DNA from: Vagococcus fluvialis
Lineage (GTDB): Bacteria > Bacillota > Bacilli > Lactobacillales > Vagococcaceae
Length of the DNA: 64,000 nucleotides
Direction: 5' to 3'
Assembly (NCBI RefSeq): GCF_003337315.1
Contig: NZ_QPJV01000003.1
Span: 208,208 to 272,207, forward strand
Shown here: piece by piece, positions 1 to 8,679 of the stretch
How positions within the stretch are numbered: the first letter of the stretch is position 1
Layout: every line of letters begins with the position of its first letter
Notes under the pieces: model-generated
What the model saw: only the letters and a program-made list of their open reading frames with translations
The model's database searches: none
Told to the model about the DNA's origin: nothing
Made by a program: the position numbers and the translations under genes

Positions 1-219
1 AATTCTTTAAGTAAGAAAACAGATATTAATTTAAATACAGTTCGTTCAAAAGAGGTAGCCTTAAGAAGTGCGGCAACAAGCTCTTTAATGTCTCAATTTA
101 TGCTAATCGACTTATTATTTTATACCTATGTTTTAGAAGATTACGACAAACATATGGAAAATATTTTAAACTCGAGAGAATTAGTTGATGACTACAAACG
201 TATGACCTCGAAAAGATAA
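1..219 (+). CDS. C-terminal end of an RpiR/MurR-family transcriptional regulator (partial)
   Basis: The reading frame is open from base 1 to a TAA at 217-219 and encodes the last 72 residues of a protein whose start lies outside the window. The stretch RSKEVALRSAATSSLMSQF, followed by MLIDLLFY, resembles the last helices of the SIS sugar-phosphate-binding domain of RpiR-type regulators, where LR-S-A-SS--SQ--LID is typical. Those proteins have an N-terminal HTH, which cannot be seen here. A hairpin terminator follows directly. The family call rests on a short segment, so the effector and target genes are unknown. Confidence 0.6.
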   Translation, partial: NSLSKKTDINLNTVRSKEVALRSAATSSLMSQFMLIDLLFYTYVLEDYDKHMENILNSRELVDDYKRMTSKR

Positions 220-220
220 A

Positions 221-249
221 AACAGTCACATTGTGTGACTGTTTTTTTA
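221..249. terminator. Bidirectional rho-independent terminator
   Basis: A 10-bp stem (221-230 with 234-243) with a 3-nt loop is followed by a T run. The A-rich sequence on the other side lets it also serve phrB on the minus strand. Confidence 0.8.
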
Positions 250-1662
250 TTGAGATTGAAACCATTCTAATGTCTCTTTTCTGGCAAGAGTATGGTTAAC
301 AATTGGGAAAGGATAATCTTGTCCTAAGTAAAAATTTAACTCAGCTTGTTGTTCTTTAGATAGAGAATGAGGTTCACGAATTAATTTACTTGGTAGTTTA
401 GCTAATTCTGGAACATAAATCTTAATAAAGTCACCTTCTTTATCGAATTTCAAACTTTGAGTTGTAGGGTTAAAAATTCTAAAATAAGGAACCGCATCAG
501 TACCTGTTGAAGCAGCCCACTGCCAACCACCAATATTACTAGCAGCGTCGTAATCAATGAGTTTTTCTGCAAAATATCTTTCGCCTAGTCGCCAGTCAAT
601 TAGCAAATCCTTTGTTAAAAAAGAAGCTACTAACATTCTTAGTCGGTTATGCATCCAACCAGTTTCATTTAATTGTCTCATAGCAGCATCAATTATGGGA
701 AAACCAGTTTGACCATTTTTCCAAGCATCAAAAAATTCAGGATTATTTTTCCAGTTAAGACTTCGGTATTTTTCATTAAACTCTTCTTTGTACTGATTAG
801 GATGGTAATGATAAATCATCTGGTAAAAATCACGCCAGGCTAATTCTTTCAAATAAATTTCTTGCCCTTGATGGCTTTCCCCGTCCATGACTATGTGCCA
901 AACTTTTCTAATAGAAATTTGTCCTGTTGAAAGAAAAGAGGAAATATGACTAGTGCCATCTTTAAAGGGAAAATCACGTTTTAAATGATAAGATTCCAAT
1001 TTGTTTGCAACAAAATCATTTAGTCTATCAGTAGCTTGTATTTCTCCAACTTCATTGGAAAACTCTTTTTTGCGATTACTTAACAGGTAGTTTAATTCTC
1101 TATCTCCGTCTTTTGTTAATTCTGGTAAATGGGCAGTGTATGGTGAAAAAGAGGAAACATCTAAATACCTATAGGCAGGTTTTGGTAGAGCAGCCCATTT
1201 TTTATAATAGGGTGTGAATTTCTGATAAGGAATTCCATCGTTTTTCAAAATATCCTTAGCTTTGTGTAAATGACTTTCTTCAAAAGCGTGGACAGAAATA
1301 TGCTCAGATTCTAATAAGTGAGTTATACTTAAGTCTCTTTTTTGGCCAAAACCAGAATTATCTAGATTAAAATAGAGGTGTTTAAAGACAGGAAATTGAG
1401 TTTTTAAAGAAGAAAAAGCTTCAACTAAATCACCAGTTAAAAGATGAAGAGCTATCTTATTTTTAGCTAGTTCTTTTCTAAATTCTTCTAAGGCAGAAAA
1501 AAAGTAATCATGACTGGGTTCACCTATTTTGTATTGCTTTTGATCTAAATGAAAGAGACAAATTAGTCTATCATTTTTTTGAAGGGACTCTAAAGCATGA
1601 TAAAAAGCAGTATTATCTTCTAATCGTAAATCTTTTCTAAACCACATCACATGAGTAATCAT
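247..1662 (-). CDS. phrB: Deoxyribodipyrimidine photo-lyase (CPD photolyase)
   Basis: This 471-residue flavoprotein uses blue light to split cyclobutane pyrimidine dimers in DNA. The N-terminus (MWFRKDLRLEDN) is the start of the photolyase antenna domain. The C-terminal FAD-binding domain shows GWMHNRLRMLVASF near residue 340 and the DYDAASNIGGWQWAASTGTD stretch near residue 380, which are hallmarks of class I photolyases. The length is normal. An AAGGAG lies 7 nt before the ATG. It begins 20 bp after the treR stop on the same strand, so it is probably cotranscribed with treR. No LexA-type box was recognised near it. Confidence 0.93.
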   Translation of the reverse strand: MITHVMWFRKDLRLEDNTAFYHALESLQKNDRLICLFHLDQKQYKIGEPSHDYFFSALEEFRKELAKNKIALHLLTGDLVEAFSSLKTQFPVFKHLYFNLDNSGFGQKRDLSITHLLESEHISVHAFEESHLHKAKDILKNDGIPYQKFTPYYKKWAALPKPAYRYLDVSSFSPYTAHLPELTKDGDRELNYLLSNRKKEFSNEVGEIQATDRLNDFVANKLESYHLKRDFPFKDGTSHISSFLSTGQISIRKVWHIVMDGESHQGQEIYLKELAWRDFYQMIYHYHPNQYKEEFNEKYRSLNWKNNPEFFDAWKNGQTGFPIIDAAMRQLNETGWMHNRLRMLVASFLTKDLLIDWRLGERYFAEKLIDYDAASNIGGWQWAASTGTDAVPYFRIFNPTTQSLKFDKEGDFIKIYVPELAKLPSKLIREPHSLSKEQQAELNFYLGQDYPFPIVNHTLARKETLEWFQSQ

Positions 1663-1682
1663 TTTCTCACTCCTTAATATCC

Positions 1683-2399
1683 TTAAACTTTTCTTCTTCT
1701 AGCAAACTCAACAAATCTGAATTTATCTAATCTATGATAAGACTCAGTATACTCAAAACATCTTGTATCCTCTAGAAAGACTAAACTTTTAACAGCGATG
1801 ACATGAGAATCCTCAGGTCGTAAATCCATTAAGTCTTTCATTTCTTTTGTGACAGGTTCGACTTCAATTTCTTTTTTAGCATAAGCAATTTCTAGATTTA
1901 GTTCATTTTCAAAATATTCATAAATAGAGTCTTCTGCTTTTTCTATAGGCAATTCAGCGACAATATCAGTTAATAAAAAGTCTTTATCTAAGATAACGAC
2001 TTCTCCGTCAATTCTTCTTTGTCTGACTAACTCCCAAACTTCAGCTGATTTATCCCAACTAGTCAGTTTTTGAACAGTTGGTGAGACAGTTGCTTTTTTT
2101 AAAGTTGTGACAATGGTTTCATTTGTAATAGCTTGTGTTTGTTGTAATTCTTTAAAACTAGTTAAACCAGATAAAGGAAAATCAAAGCGTTTAAAGTCTA
2201 AAACAAAAGAGCCTTTTCCCTGTTTTTTTTGGATATAGCCAGCATTTGTTAATAAGTTTAACGCTTTTCTGACTGTTTCTCTTGAAACACCGTAAATTTT
2301 AATTAATTGATTTTCACTAGGTAGTAAACTTTGAGGCGGGTATTCATTAGCTAAGATTTTTTGTTCTAAATCTAAAAAAATCTCATGAAATTTATTCAA
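1683..2399 (-). CDS. treR: Trehalose operon repressor, GntR family
   Basis: A 238-residue regulator with an N-terminal GntR winged helix-turn-helix (PSENQLIKIYGVSRETVRKAL, residues about 25-45) and a C-terminal UTRA ligand-binding domain. It is divergent from the trehalose PTS and hydrolase genes. Characterised TreR proteins bind trehalose 6-phosphate and release the tre operator. The likely start is TTG at 2399, because no in-frame ATG suits the HTH. The intergenic region carries palindromes resembling the TreR box. The next gene in its transcription unit is the photolyase. Confidence 0.88.
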   Translation of the reverse strand: MNKFHEIFLDLEQKILANEYPPQSLLPSENQLIKIYGVSRETVRKALNLLTNAGYIQKKQGKGSFVLDFKRFDFPLSGLTSFKELQQTQAITNETIVTTLKKATVSPTVQKLTSWDKSAEVWELVRQRRIDGEVVILDKDFLLTDIVAELPIEKAEDSIYEYFENELNLEIAYAKKEIEVEPVTKEMKDLMDLRPEDSHVIAVKSLVFLEDTRCFEYTESYHRLDKFRFVEFARRRKV

Positions 2400-2447
2400 A
2401 GGAACTCACTCATTTCGCAATATTTTTCTATTTTCATAGGCTCTTTC

Positions 2448-2476
2448 ATTATAAGGTGGGGCTTTTTTTTTAGCAA
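2448..2476 (-). promoter_or_regulatory. Promoter of treR (sigma-A type)
   Basis: On the minus strand TTGCTA (2476-2471) and a perfect TATAAT (2453-2448) are separated by 17 bp. This would give a leader of about 40 nt before the TTG start of treR. Confidence 0.6.
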
Positions 2477-2501
2477 TATAAAAAGAAATAATAAAAAAAG
2501 C

Positions 2502-2530
2502 TTGCAATTGAAAAATGAAAACGTTATTAT
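2502..2530 (+). promoter_or_regulatory. Promoter of treP with overlapping cre site
   Basis: TTGCAA (2502-2507), a 17-bp spacer and TATTAT (2525-2530) form a sigma-A promoter. TGAAAACGTTATTA at 2516-2529 matches the CcpA cre consensus at 13 of 14 positions and covers the -10 region, so CcpA binding would block RNA polymerase. The match is seen directly; repression is inferred from known cre sites. Confidence 0.7.
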
Positions 2531-2534
2531 TGGT

Positions 2535-2561
2535 TTGTAAATACAACTTGTATAGTCAAGT
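2535..2561 (+). promoter_or_regulatory. Tandem TreR-type operators
   Basis: TTGTAAATACAA (2535-2546) differs at one position from the TTGTATATACAA box reported for Bacillus TreR. A second imperfect dyad with arms ACTTG and CAAGT overlaps it at 2546-2561. Both lie at or just after the expected transcription start of treP. Confidence 0.6.
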
Positions 2562-2580
2562 TAGAAAAGAGGATTTGTTC

Positions 2581-4548
2581 ATGGGTAAATATCAAGATGA
2601 TGTGAAGCAACTACTTGAGTTTGTGGGCGGAAAAGAAAATATTTCAGGTGTTTCTCATTGTGCCACTCGTATGCGTTTTGTTTTAAATGATCCAAAAAAA
2701 GCAAACGAGAAAGCAATTGAAAAAATTCCAAGTGTTAAGGGTATGTTTACAAATGCTGGTCAGTTTCAAGTTATTATCGGCAATGATGTATCGACTTTTT
2801 ATAATGAGTTTAGTGCTTATTCTGGTGTTGAAGGTGTCTCAAAAGAGCAAGGGAAAAGTTTAGCTAAACAAAACTTAAATCCGTTGCAACGTGCTATTTC
2901 TGTTTTAGCAGAAATTTTTACACCTATTATTCCAGCTATTATTGTTGGGGGACTTATTTTAGGGTTTAGAAATGTATTAGAAGGCATTCAGTTTGCTGGT
3001 TTAGGTGGTCAAACAATTGTTGAAGTATCACAATTTTGGAGTGGTGTGAATGCATTTCTTTGGTTACCAGGTGAGGCTATTTTCCACTTCCTTCCAGTAG
3101 GGATTACTTGGAGTATTGCTAAAAAAATGGGAACAACACAAATTTTAGGAATTATTTTAGGGATTACATTAGTGTCTCCGCAATTATTAAATGCATACGG
3201 TGTTGGTTCTACAGCAGCTGCTGATATTCCTGTTTGGGACTTTGGTTTTGCTCAAATTCAAATGATTGGTTACCAAGCTCAAGTTATTCCGGCTATGTTA
3301 GCAGGCTTTCTATTAGCTTACCTAGAAATCTTTTGGCGTAAAAAAATACCGGAAGCAATTTCTATGATATTTGTGCCATTTCTTTCATTATTACCAGCTA
3401 TATTAGCTGCTCATGTTATTTTAGGCCCTATTGGTTGGAAAATCGGAACAGCTATCTCTGCAGTAGTTAATGCTGGTTTAACATCATCATTAAACTGGTT
3501 ATTTGCGGGAGTCTTTGGTGCTTTGTATTCGCCATTAGTGATTACTGGTTTACATCACATGAGTAACGCTATTGATACGCAACTTGTAGCAGACTTTGGT
3601 ACAACAAATCTTTGGCCAATGATTGCCTTATCTAATATTGCTCAAGGTTCAGCCGTTTTAGCGATTATTTTCTTGCATCGAGGAAACAAAGAGGAAGAAC
3701 AAGTATCTGTGCCATCAATGATTTCAGCTTACTTAGGTGTAACGGAACCCGCGATGTTTGGGATTAACTTAAAATATGTTTATCCATTTGTAGCTGCTAT
3801 GATAGGTTCAGGATTTGCAGCAATGTTCTCAACTATTATGGGTGTACGTGCTAACTCAATCGGTGTTGGTGGTTTACCTGGTATTTTGGCCATTAACTCA
3901 ACAATTGGTGGCGGTTGGTTTGCCTTTCTAATTGCTATGTTAATTGCTGTTGTTGTGCCATTTATTTTAACTGTTTTCTTTGCTCGTCGCGGTATTTTTA
4001 ATAAAGTAGAACAAGTCATGGAAGCTGAAGCAGTTGTAGAAGCTATGGCAGAATCAGCTACTACAGTTACTACAAATGAAGTTCTAATAAAAGAAGAAAA
4101 TTTCTACGCACCAGCTGATGGTGAAGTTGTAGCTATTGACCAAGTAGCAGATCCTGTTTTTGGAACAAAAATGATGGGTGAAGGTTATGCTGTTAAACCA
4201 ACAAGTCATGATGTTTACGCACCAGTTAAAGGAAAAATTACTAATATTTTTGAGACAAAACATGCTATTGGCTTTTTAACAGAGAGTGGTTTAGAAGTAT
4301 TGCTTCATATGGGACTTGATACAGTTGAATTAAAAGGAGCACCTTTTAGTGTATTGGTCAATGTAGGAGATACTGTAGATGAGAACACAAAGGTTGCCAC
4401 AATGGATTTAGAAAGAGTTAAAAATTCAGGTAAAGAAACTGATGTTGTTGTAGTTGTGACAAACTCAGATGTGTTAACTGACTTTTCTTTAGACATAGAA
4501 CAAACAAGTAAAGCAAAAGAAAAAATTGGGGTAGCAACAAGAAATTAA
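2581..4548 (+). CDS. treP: PTS trehalose-specific transporter, EIIBCA fusion
   Basis: This membrane protein imports trehalose and phosphorylates it to trehalose 6-phosphate using phosphate from HPr. The order is EIIB (phospho-cysteine Cys27 in SHCATRMRF), EIIC with about ten hydrophobic segments (residues about 110-480), then a glucose-type EIIA domain from about residue 510, with the likely phospho-histidine at about residue 576 in LLHMGLD. I chose the ATG at 2581 (655 residues) because an AGAGG lies 8 nt before it and EIIB starts here. An upstream ATG at 2515 lies inside the promoter. The fused EIIA means no separate EIIA is needed. treC follows. Confidence 0.92.
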   Translation: MGKYQDDVKQLLEFVGGKENISGVSHCATRMRFVLNDPKKANEKAIEKIPSVKGMFTNAGQFQVIIGNDVSTFYNEFSAYSGVEGVSKEQGKSLAKQNLNPLQRAISVLAEIFTPIIPAIIVGGLILGFRNVLEGIQFAGLGGQTIVEVSQFWSGVNAFLWLPGEAIFHFLPVGITWSIAKKMGTTQILGIILGITLVSPQLLNAYGVGSTAAADIPVWDFGFAQIQMIGYQAQVIPAMLAGFLLAYLEIFWRKKIPEAISMIFVPFLSLLPAILAAHVILGPIGWKIGTAISAVVNAGLTSSLNWLFAGVFGALYSPLVITGLHHMSNAIDTQLVADFGTTNLWPMIALSNIAQGSAVLAIIFLHRGNKEEEQVSVPSMISAYLGVTEPAMFGINLKYVYPFVAAMIGSGFAAMFSTIMGVRANSIGVGGLPGILAINSTIGGGWFAFLIAMLIAVVVPFILTVFFARRGIFNKVEQVMEAEAVVEAMAESATTVTTNEVLIKEENFYAPADGEVVAIDQVADPVFGTKMMGEGYAVKPTSHDVYAPVKGKITNIFETKHAIGFLTESGLEVLLHMGLDTVELKGAPFSVLVNVGDTVDENTKVATMDLERVKNSGKETDVVVVVTNSDVLTDFSLDIEQTSKAKEKIGVATRN

Positions 4549-4553
4549 AAATA

Positions 4554-4588
4554 GAGGCTGTGACTTACTTTTGTCGCAGTCTCTTTAC
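4554..4588 (+). terminator. Weak hairpin between treP and treC
   Basis: An 11-bp stem with two wobble pairs (4554-4564 with 4573-4583) is followed by a poor T tract. It is more likely an attenuating or mRNA-stabilising hairpin than a full stop, because treC has no obvious promoter of its own. Confidence 0.5.
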
Positions 4589-4610
4589 TAGTATAAGTGA
4601 GGGAAAGAAA

Positions 4611-6233
4611 ATGACGTTTAAAAATAAAGTGATTTATCAGATTTATCCGAAATCATTTTTAGATACAACAGGTAATGGTGTAGGAGATATTTTAGGAATT
4701 GTGAAAAAACTCCCTTATCTAAATCAATTAGGTGTGGATATGCTGTGGTTAAATCCAATTTATCCTTCACCTCAAAAAGATAATGGTTATGATATTTCAG
4801 ATTATGTAGGTATTGACCCCTTATTTGGAACGATGGCAGACTTTGAAAAATTACTTCAAAAGGCAAAAAAATACGGAATAGATATTATGTTTGATATGGT
4901 TCTAAACCATGTATCTATAGAGCATGAGTGGTTCCAAAAAGCCTTAGCTGGAGATAAGAAATATCAAAATTACTTTATTTTAAGAGATACACCAACAGAC
5001 TGGCAATCCAAATTTGGTGGAAAAGCTTGGTCGAAATTCGGTGATACAGATCAGTATTATCTTCATTTATTTGACCAAACACAAGCAGATTTAAATTGGC
5101 GAAACCCAGAAGTCAGAGAAGAATTAGCTGATGTAGTTAATTTTTGGCTTGAAAAAGGGGTTCGAGGTTTACGTTTTGATGTGATTAATGTGATTGGAAA
5201 AGACGAAGAATTAAAAAATAATCAAGTCAATGAAGGTAAAGCCGAGTACACCGACAAACCTATTACTCATGAATACCTACAAGAGTTAAATGCAAGAACA
5301 TTTGGTAAGTATGAAGATGCGATTACTGTAGGTGAGATGAGTGCTACAACTATTGAAAGTTGTATTCTTTATACACAGCCTGAGCGCAATGAATTGTCTA
5401 TGACTTTTAACTTCCATCATTTAAAAGTGGATTATAAAAATAAAGAAAAATGGACTATTATGGATTTTGATTTTGAAGAATTAAAGCATCTTTTCCACAC
5501 TTGGGGAGAAGAGATGAGTGACGCTAACGGTTGGAATGCTTTGTTTTGGAATAATCACGACCAACCAAGAGCTTTGAACCGTTTTGTAGAGATTAAAGAA
5601 TTTAGAGAAACTGGAGCTAAGATGTTAGGAGCTGCGATTCATTTAAGTCGTGGAACACCTTTTATTTATATGGGAGAAGAAATCGGTATGATTAATCCAG
5701 ATTTTGATTCTATTGAAGCTTATAAAGATGTGGAAAGCTTGAATGCTTATCAACACTTATTAACAACAGGACTAGATAAAGAGAGTGTCATAGAGATTAT
5801 TAAAGACAAATCTCGTGATAACTCAAGAATACCGATGCAATGGAATCAAGAAAAAAATAGTGGCTTTTCAACAGGGGAATCTTGGTTACAAGTGGCAGAT
5901 AATTATCAAGAGATTAATGTGGAAAAAGAATTAGCAGAAGGAAGTATTTTTAGCTTTTACCAACAGTTAATTCACTTGAGAAAAGAAATGCCTTTAATTG
6001 CTGAAGGAAGTTATAAGGGATATGCTAAAGACCATAAGGCAGTTTATGCTTATATCAGAGAATGGCAAGGACAAAAATTACTTTGCTTAAATAACTTTTA
6101 CAAAGAAGAAGTAGAAATAGAAATACCAGAAGAATTTTTATCAGGTAAAGTGTTAGTGGATAACTATGAAAAAACTAAAATTGAAGCAAAACAAACGTTA
6201 AAAGCTTATCAAACATTAGGGATTTTGGTTTAA
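4611..6233 (+). CDS. treC: Alpha,alpha-phosphotrehalase (trehalose-6-phosphate hydrolase)
   Basis: This cytoplasmic GH13 enzyme hydrolyses trehalose 6-phosphate to glucose and glucose 6-phosphate, completing the pathway begun by treP. At 540 residues it has normal length. It shows MVLNHVS (about 100-107), the nucleophile segment GLRFDVINV (about 200), the acid/base segment VGEMSATT (about 240) and NNHDQPR (about 315). The start at 4611 is preceded by GAGGGAAAG. It lies 62 bp after treP across a weak hairpin and is likely co-induced by trehalose. Confidence 0.93.
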   Translation: MTFKNKVIYQIYPKSFLDTTGNGVGDILGIVKKLPYLNQLGVDMLWLNPIYPSPQKDNGYDISDYVGIDPLFGTMADFEKLLQKAKKYGIDIMFDMVLNHVSIEHEWFQKALAGDKKYQNYFILRDTPTDWQSKFGGKAWSKFGDTDQYYLHLFDQTQADLNWRNPEVREELADVVNFWLEKGVRGLRFDVINVIGKDEELKNNQVNEGKAEYTDKPITHEYLQELNARTFGKYEDAITVGEMSATTIESCILYTQPERNELSMTFNFHHLKVDYKNKEKWTIMDFDFEELKHLFHTWGEEMSDANGWNALFWNNHDQPRALNRFVEIKEFRETGAKMLGAAIHLSRGTPFIYMGEEIGMINPDFDSIEAYKDVESLNAYQHLLTTGLDKESVIEIIKDKSRDNSRIPMQWNQEKNSGFSTGESWLQVADNYQEINVEKELAEGSIFSFYQQLIHLRKEMPLIAEGSYKGYAKDHKAVYAYIREWQGQKLLCLNNFYKEEVEIEIPEEFLSGKVLVDNYEKTKIEAKQTLKAYQTLGILV

Positions 6234-6283
6234 AAAATGATGAAAAGCGTATGCTAATATTTGATGATTTTGATAATGACAAG

Positions 6284-6316
6284 AGGCTGTGACAAAAGTT
6301 CGTCACAGCTTTTTTG
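6284..6316 (+). terminator. Terminator of the treP-treC operon
   Basis: GCTGTGAC (6286-6293) pairs with GTCACAGC (6302-6309), followed by a T run. Confidence 0.85.
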
Positions 6317-6421
6317 TTGTTGATTAATATTATATCATTTCATAAAATTTCGATCGGATTTCTCCCTACTAATCCAAAGAAGAATGCTATACTAGAAAAA
6401 ATAAGGAGCGTGGCAAGATTA

Positions 6422-7072
6422 ATGAAACAAGTTGAAAAAGAGAAGTTAAACCAAATAGAAAAATATGCTGAAACAATTCTTTTAGGGGATCAAACAGGTC
6501 ATAGTATGGATCACATTAATCGAGTTGTTAAAAATAGTCAAAGAATTCAAGAAATAGAAGGTGGTGACCTATTTTTTGTATTAGCAGGTGCTTATTTACA
6601 TGATGTAATGGATGATAAATTGGTGGCTGACGTATCAGAAGCAAGAATTGCTTTAACAAAATTTTTAAGTGAATTAGAACTTTCACCAAAAGAAATTACT
6701 CATTTATTTGAAATTATTGATAATGTTTCTTTTAGTCATCAACTAGAACAAGAAGTAGAATCACAACTTTCTATTGAGGCAAAAATTGTTCAAGATGCTG
6801 ATAGATTAGATGCCATTGGGGCAATTGGTATTGGTCGCACCTTTTATTATGGAGGTAAAAAAGGTCACGCTATGTATGATCCAGCACTTCCACCACGAGA
6901 AAATATGACTAAAGAAGATTACCGAATCAACCAGTCAGTGATTAATCATTTTTATGAAAAATTGTTTAAACTACCTAGTATGATGCAAACAAATACAGCT
7001 AAAGAGTTAGCTAAAAGAAGAGTTAAGTTAATGGAAGATTTTGTAGAGGCTTTTCTTGAGGATTGGGAATAA
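6422..7072 (+). CDS. HD-domain phosphohydrolase
   Basis: A 216-residue cytoplasmic protein with the metal ligands of an HD domain: H in HSMDHINRV (about residue 28), HD in AYLHDVMDD (about 63) and D in DADRLDAIGAIG (about 124). This resembles the YpgQ/YedJ group, some members of which act on nucleoside triphosphates or are pyrophosphohydrolases; the substrate here is not known. I chose the ATG at 6422. It is 13 nt after AAGGAG, and the in-frame GTG at 6410 sits too close to that site. The gene stands alone between the tre terminator and a GNAT gene. Confidence 0.75.
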   Translation: MKQVEKEKLNQIEKYAETILLGDQTGHSMDHINRVVKNSQRIQEIEGGDLFFVLAGAYLHDVMDDKLVADVSEARIALTKFLSELELSPKEITHLFEIIDNVSFSHQLEQEVESQLSIEAKIVQDADRLDAIGAIGIGRTFYYGGKKGHAMYDPALPPRENMTKEDYRINQSVINHFYEKLFKLPSMMQTNTAKELAKRRVKLMEDFVEAFLEDWE

Positions 7073-7097
7073 AACATTAGAAAGGAGTTTTCGAGTA

Positions 7098-7631
7098 ATG
7101 TCAATTAATATAAAAATAATAACTAAAGCTAATAAAGATGCCATAAACATTAAAAACGAGCCATTTGAACTGTTTGGAAGACTGATACCTAAGTATGATG
7201 GTGAAGAGTGGACTTATGATGTGGAGAAATTTGAAAAAATTAAAACGATGTGTTTTCCTGATGAATCTTATAATTTTGACGAAATCAATAAAGATGCTGT
7301 GTGTCTTGGTGCCTTTGATGGGGATAAGTGCATCGGTCTTGGGATATTTAAAGAAGGTTTTTTTAAATATATGTATTTATATGACTTTAAAGTTGATCAA
7401 GCTTACCGTGGAAAAGGAATTGGTGAGGAACTAATAAAAGAAGCTCAAAAAATAGCACAAGAAAAAGATTACATAGGAATCTACACACAAGGCCAAGATA
7501 ATAATTTGGGTGCTTGCTTATTCTATTTGAAAACGGGATTTAAGATTGGTGGATTGGACACAAAAGTTTACAATGGGACATCCCAAGCTGATAAAAAAGA
7601 TATTATTTTTTATTTAGATTTTAGTGAATAA
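7098..7631 (+). CDS. GNAT acetyltransferase, streptothricin-acetyltransferase-like
   Basis: A 177-residue acetyl-CoA-dependent N-acetyltransferase. The acetyl-CoA loop is YRGKGIGEELI (about 112-122), and the C-terminal motif ACLFYLKTGFKIGG is typical of the fold. The following LDTKVYNGT with DIIFYLDF resembles streptothricin acetyltransferases of the Sat type, which acetylate a beta-lysyl antibiotic. Resistance is possible, but many chromosomal homologues have unknown substrates. The ATG at 7098 lies 10 nt after AAAGGAG, 25 bp downstream of the HD gene, so the two probably form a transcription unit. Confidence 0.72.
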   Translation: MSINIKIITKANKDAINIKNEPFELFGRLIPKYDGEEWTYDVEKFEKIKTMCFPDESYNFDEINKDAVCLGAFDGDKCIGLGIFKEGFFKYMYLYDFKVDQAYRGKGIGEELIKEAQKIAQEKDYIGIYTQGQDNNLGACLFYLKTGFKIGGLDTKVYNGTSQADKKDIIFYLDFSE

Positions 7632-7642
7632 TTTTATAAAAG

Positions 7643-7672
7643 AAAAAGAGAGCAAACTTGCTCTCTTTTTTT
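7643..7672. terminator. Bidirectional terminator between convergent genes
   Basis: GAGAGCAA (7648-7655) pairs with TTGCTCTC (7658-7665) across a 2-nt gap and is flanked by A and T runs. It serves the GNAT gene and the convergent AraC-type gene. Confidence 0.85.
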
Positions 7673-8528
7673 AGTTATTCTTATGAATAGGAATCCAAAT
7701 TTCTGTTACATGGTCTTCTGACATTGGGTCAAGATCTAGTGGGTAAGATTCAAAATCCGGAGCCTTTTTTTGAGTGTAAGTGGTACTTGGAAAGAAAGAT
7801 TCATAAATATCTTGATACGTTTGACGAATAGCGTCAGGGACTTTACCAACAGCTTTAAATACAGCCCAGTCAGAAGTAGGAAGTGTAATTGTTTCTAACC
7901 TCTCAGACGTTGTTTTTTCATCAGTGTAGACACCAATAAAATAGTCATAAGCTTCACCTTCTTGAGGTATACAAATACCTAAAACAGTATTAGGTGAGTG
8001 CTCTGATTTTTCATTAATTACTTGATTAAATAAATCAGATTGATTAAATCTATCCCAAAAGTTAGGAATACTAGCTTGTCCAACTGCGATATTAGGATAA
8101 CTTTCTTTAATACCTGTGATCATCATGTCTGGTTTGTTTGTAATTGAATAATTCATTTGAACGCCTCCTTTTATTTGGACACGAATAGACAACTTAGGAA
8201 AAATAGTTAACTCTAGTTGTTCTTTACGTGCCTTAGAAGGAGAGATGTTGAAAAGTTGTTGAAAGGCTCTGCTATAACTTTCTGAAGAACTGTAACCATA
8301 TTTAAAAGCAATATCGATTATTTTTTCATCGGTTTCCCTTAAATCATATAGTGATTTAGAAAGACGTCTTTTTCTAATATAATCACCTAAAGTTAAACCA
8401 GAAAGAATCGAAAAAATCTTTTGGAAATTATACTCAGAAACCTTAGCAAGTTGTTCTATTTTTTTCATGTCGATGTTATCTTCTAAATGTTCCTCAATGT
8501 AATTAATAACAGCAGCAAATTCATTCAT
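7671..8528 (-). CDS. AraC-family regulator with GyrI-like effector domain
   Basis: A 285-residue protein. The N-terminal 110 residues hold the double helix-turn-helix of AraC regulators (IEQLAKVSEYNFQKIFS and IIDIAFKYGYSSSESYSRAF, then FNISPSKARK). The C-terminal 160 residues, starting about MNYSITNKPDMMITGI, look like a GyrI-like/Rob-type small-molecule binding domain (WAVFKAVGKVPDAI near residue 225, ending in EIWIPIHK). This layout is seen in multidrug-sensing activators. No target is obvious; the nearest gene on the same strand upstream encodes the unknown 178-residue protein. Confidence 0.82.
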   Translation of the reverse strand: MNEFAAVINYIEEHLEDNIDMKKIEQLAKVSEYNFQKIFSILSGLTLGDYIRKRRLSKSLYDLRETDEKIIDIAFKYGYSSSESYSRAFQQLFNISPSKARKEQLELTIFPKLSIRVQIKGGVQMNYSITNKPDMMITGIKESYPNIAVGQASIPNFWDRFNQSDLFNQVINEKSEHSPNTVLGICIPQEGEAYDYFIGVYTDEKTTSERLETITLPTSDWAVFKAVGKVPDAIRQTYQDIYESFFPSTTYTQKKAPDFESYPLDLDPMSEDHVTEIWIPIHKNN

Positions 8529-8640
8529 CTATTTCTTCCTCTCTTCTTCTTGAGACTATCATAATCAATTTTTTTACAGAAAACTGGATAAATATTGGCA
8601 AAAATTGTTAGATACTACATCCATCACATTGTTTATTCAT

Positions 8641-8672
8641 AAAAAAAGACTGTGACTTATTTTGTCACAGCC
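8641..8672 (-). terminator. Terminator of the minus-strand unit ending at 8680
   Basis: On the minus strand GGCTGTGAC pairs with GTCACAGTC and is followed by seven T. The stem core is the same as in the terminators at 4554 and 6284. Confidence 0.8.
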
Positions 8673-8679
8673 CTAATTT

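Noticed and set aside
2515..2580. Longer TreP starting at the ATG at 2515
   Set aside because: That ATG lies between the -35 and -10 boxes of the treP promoter and has no RBS. The ATG at 2581 has one and matches the EIIB start.
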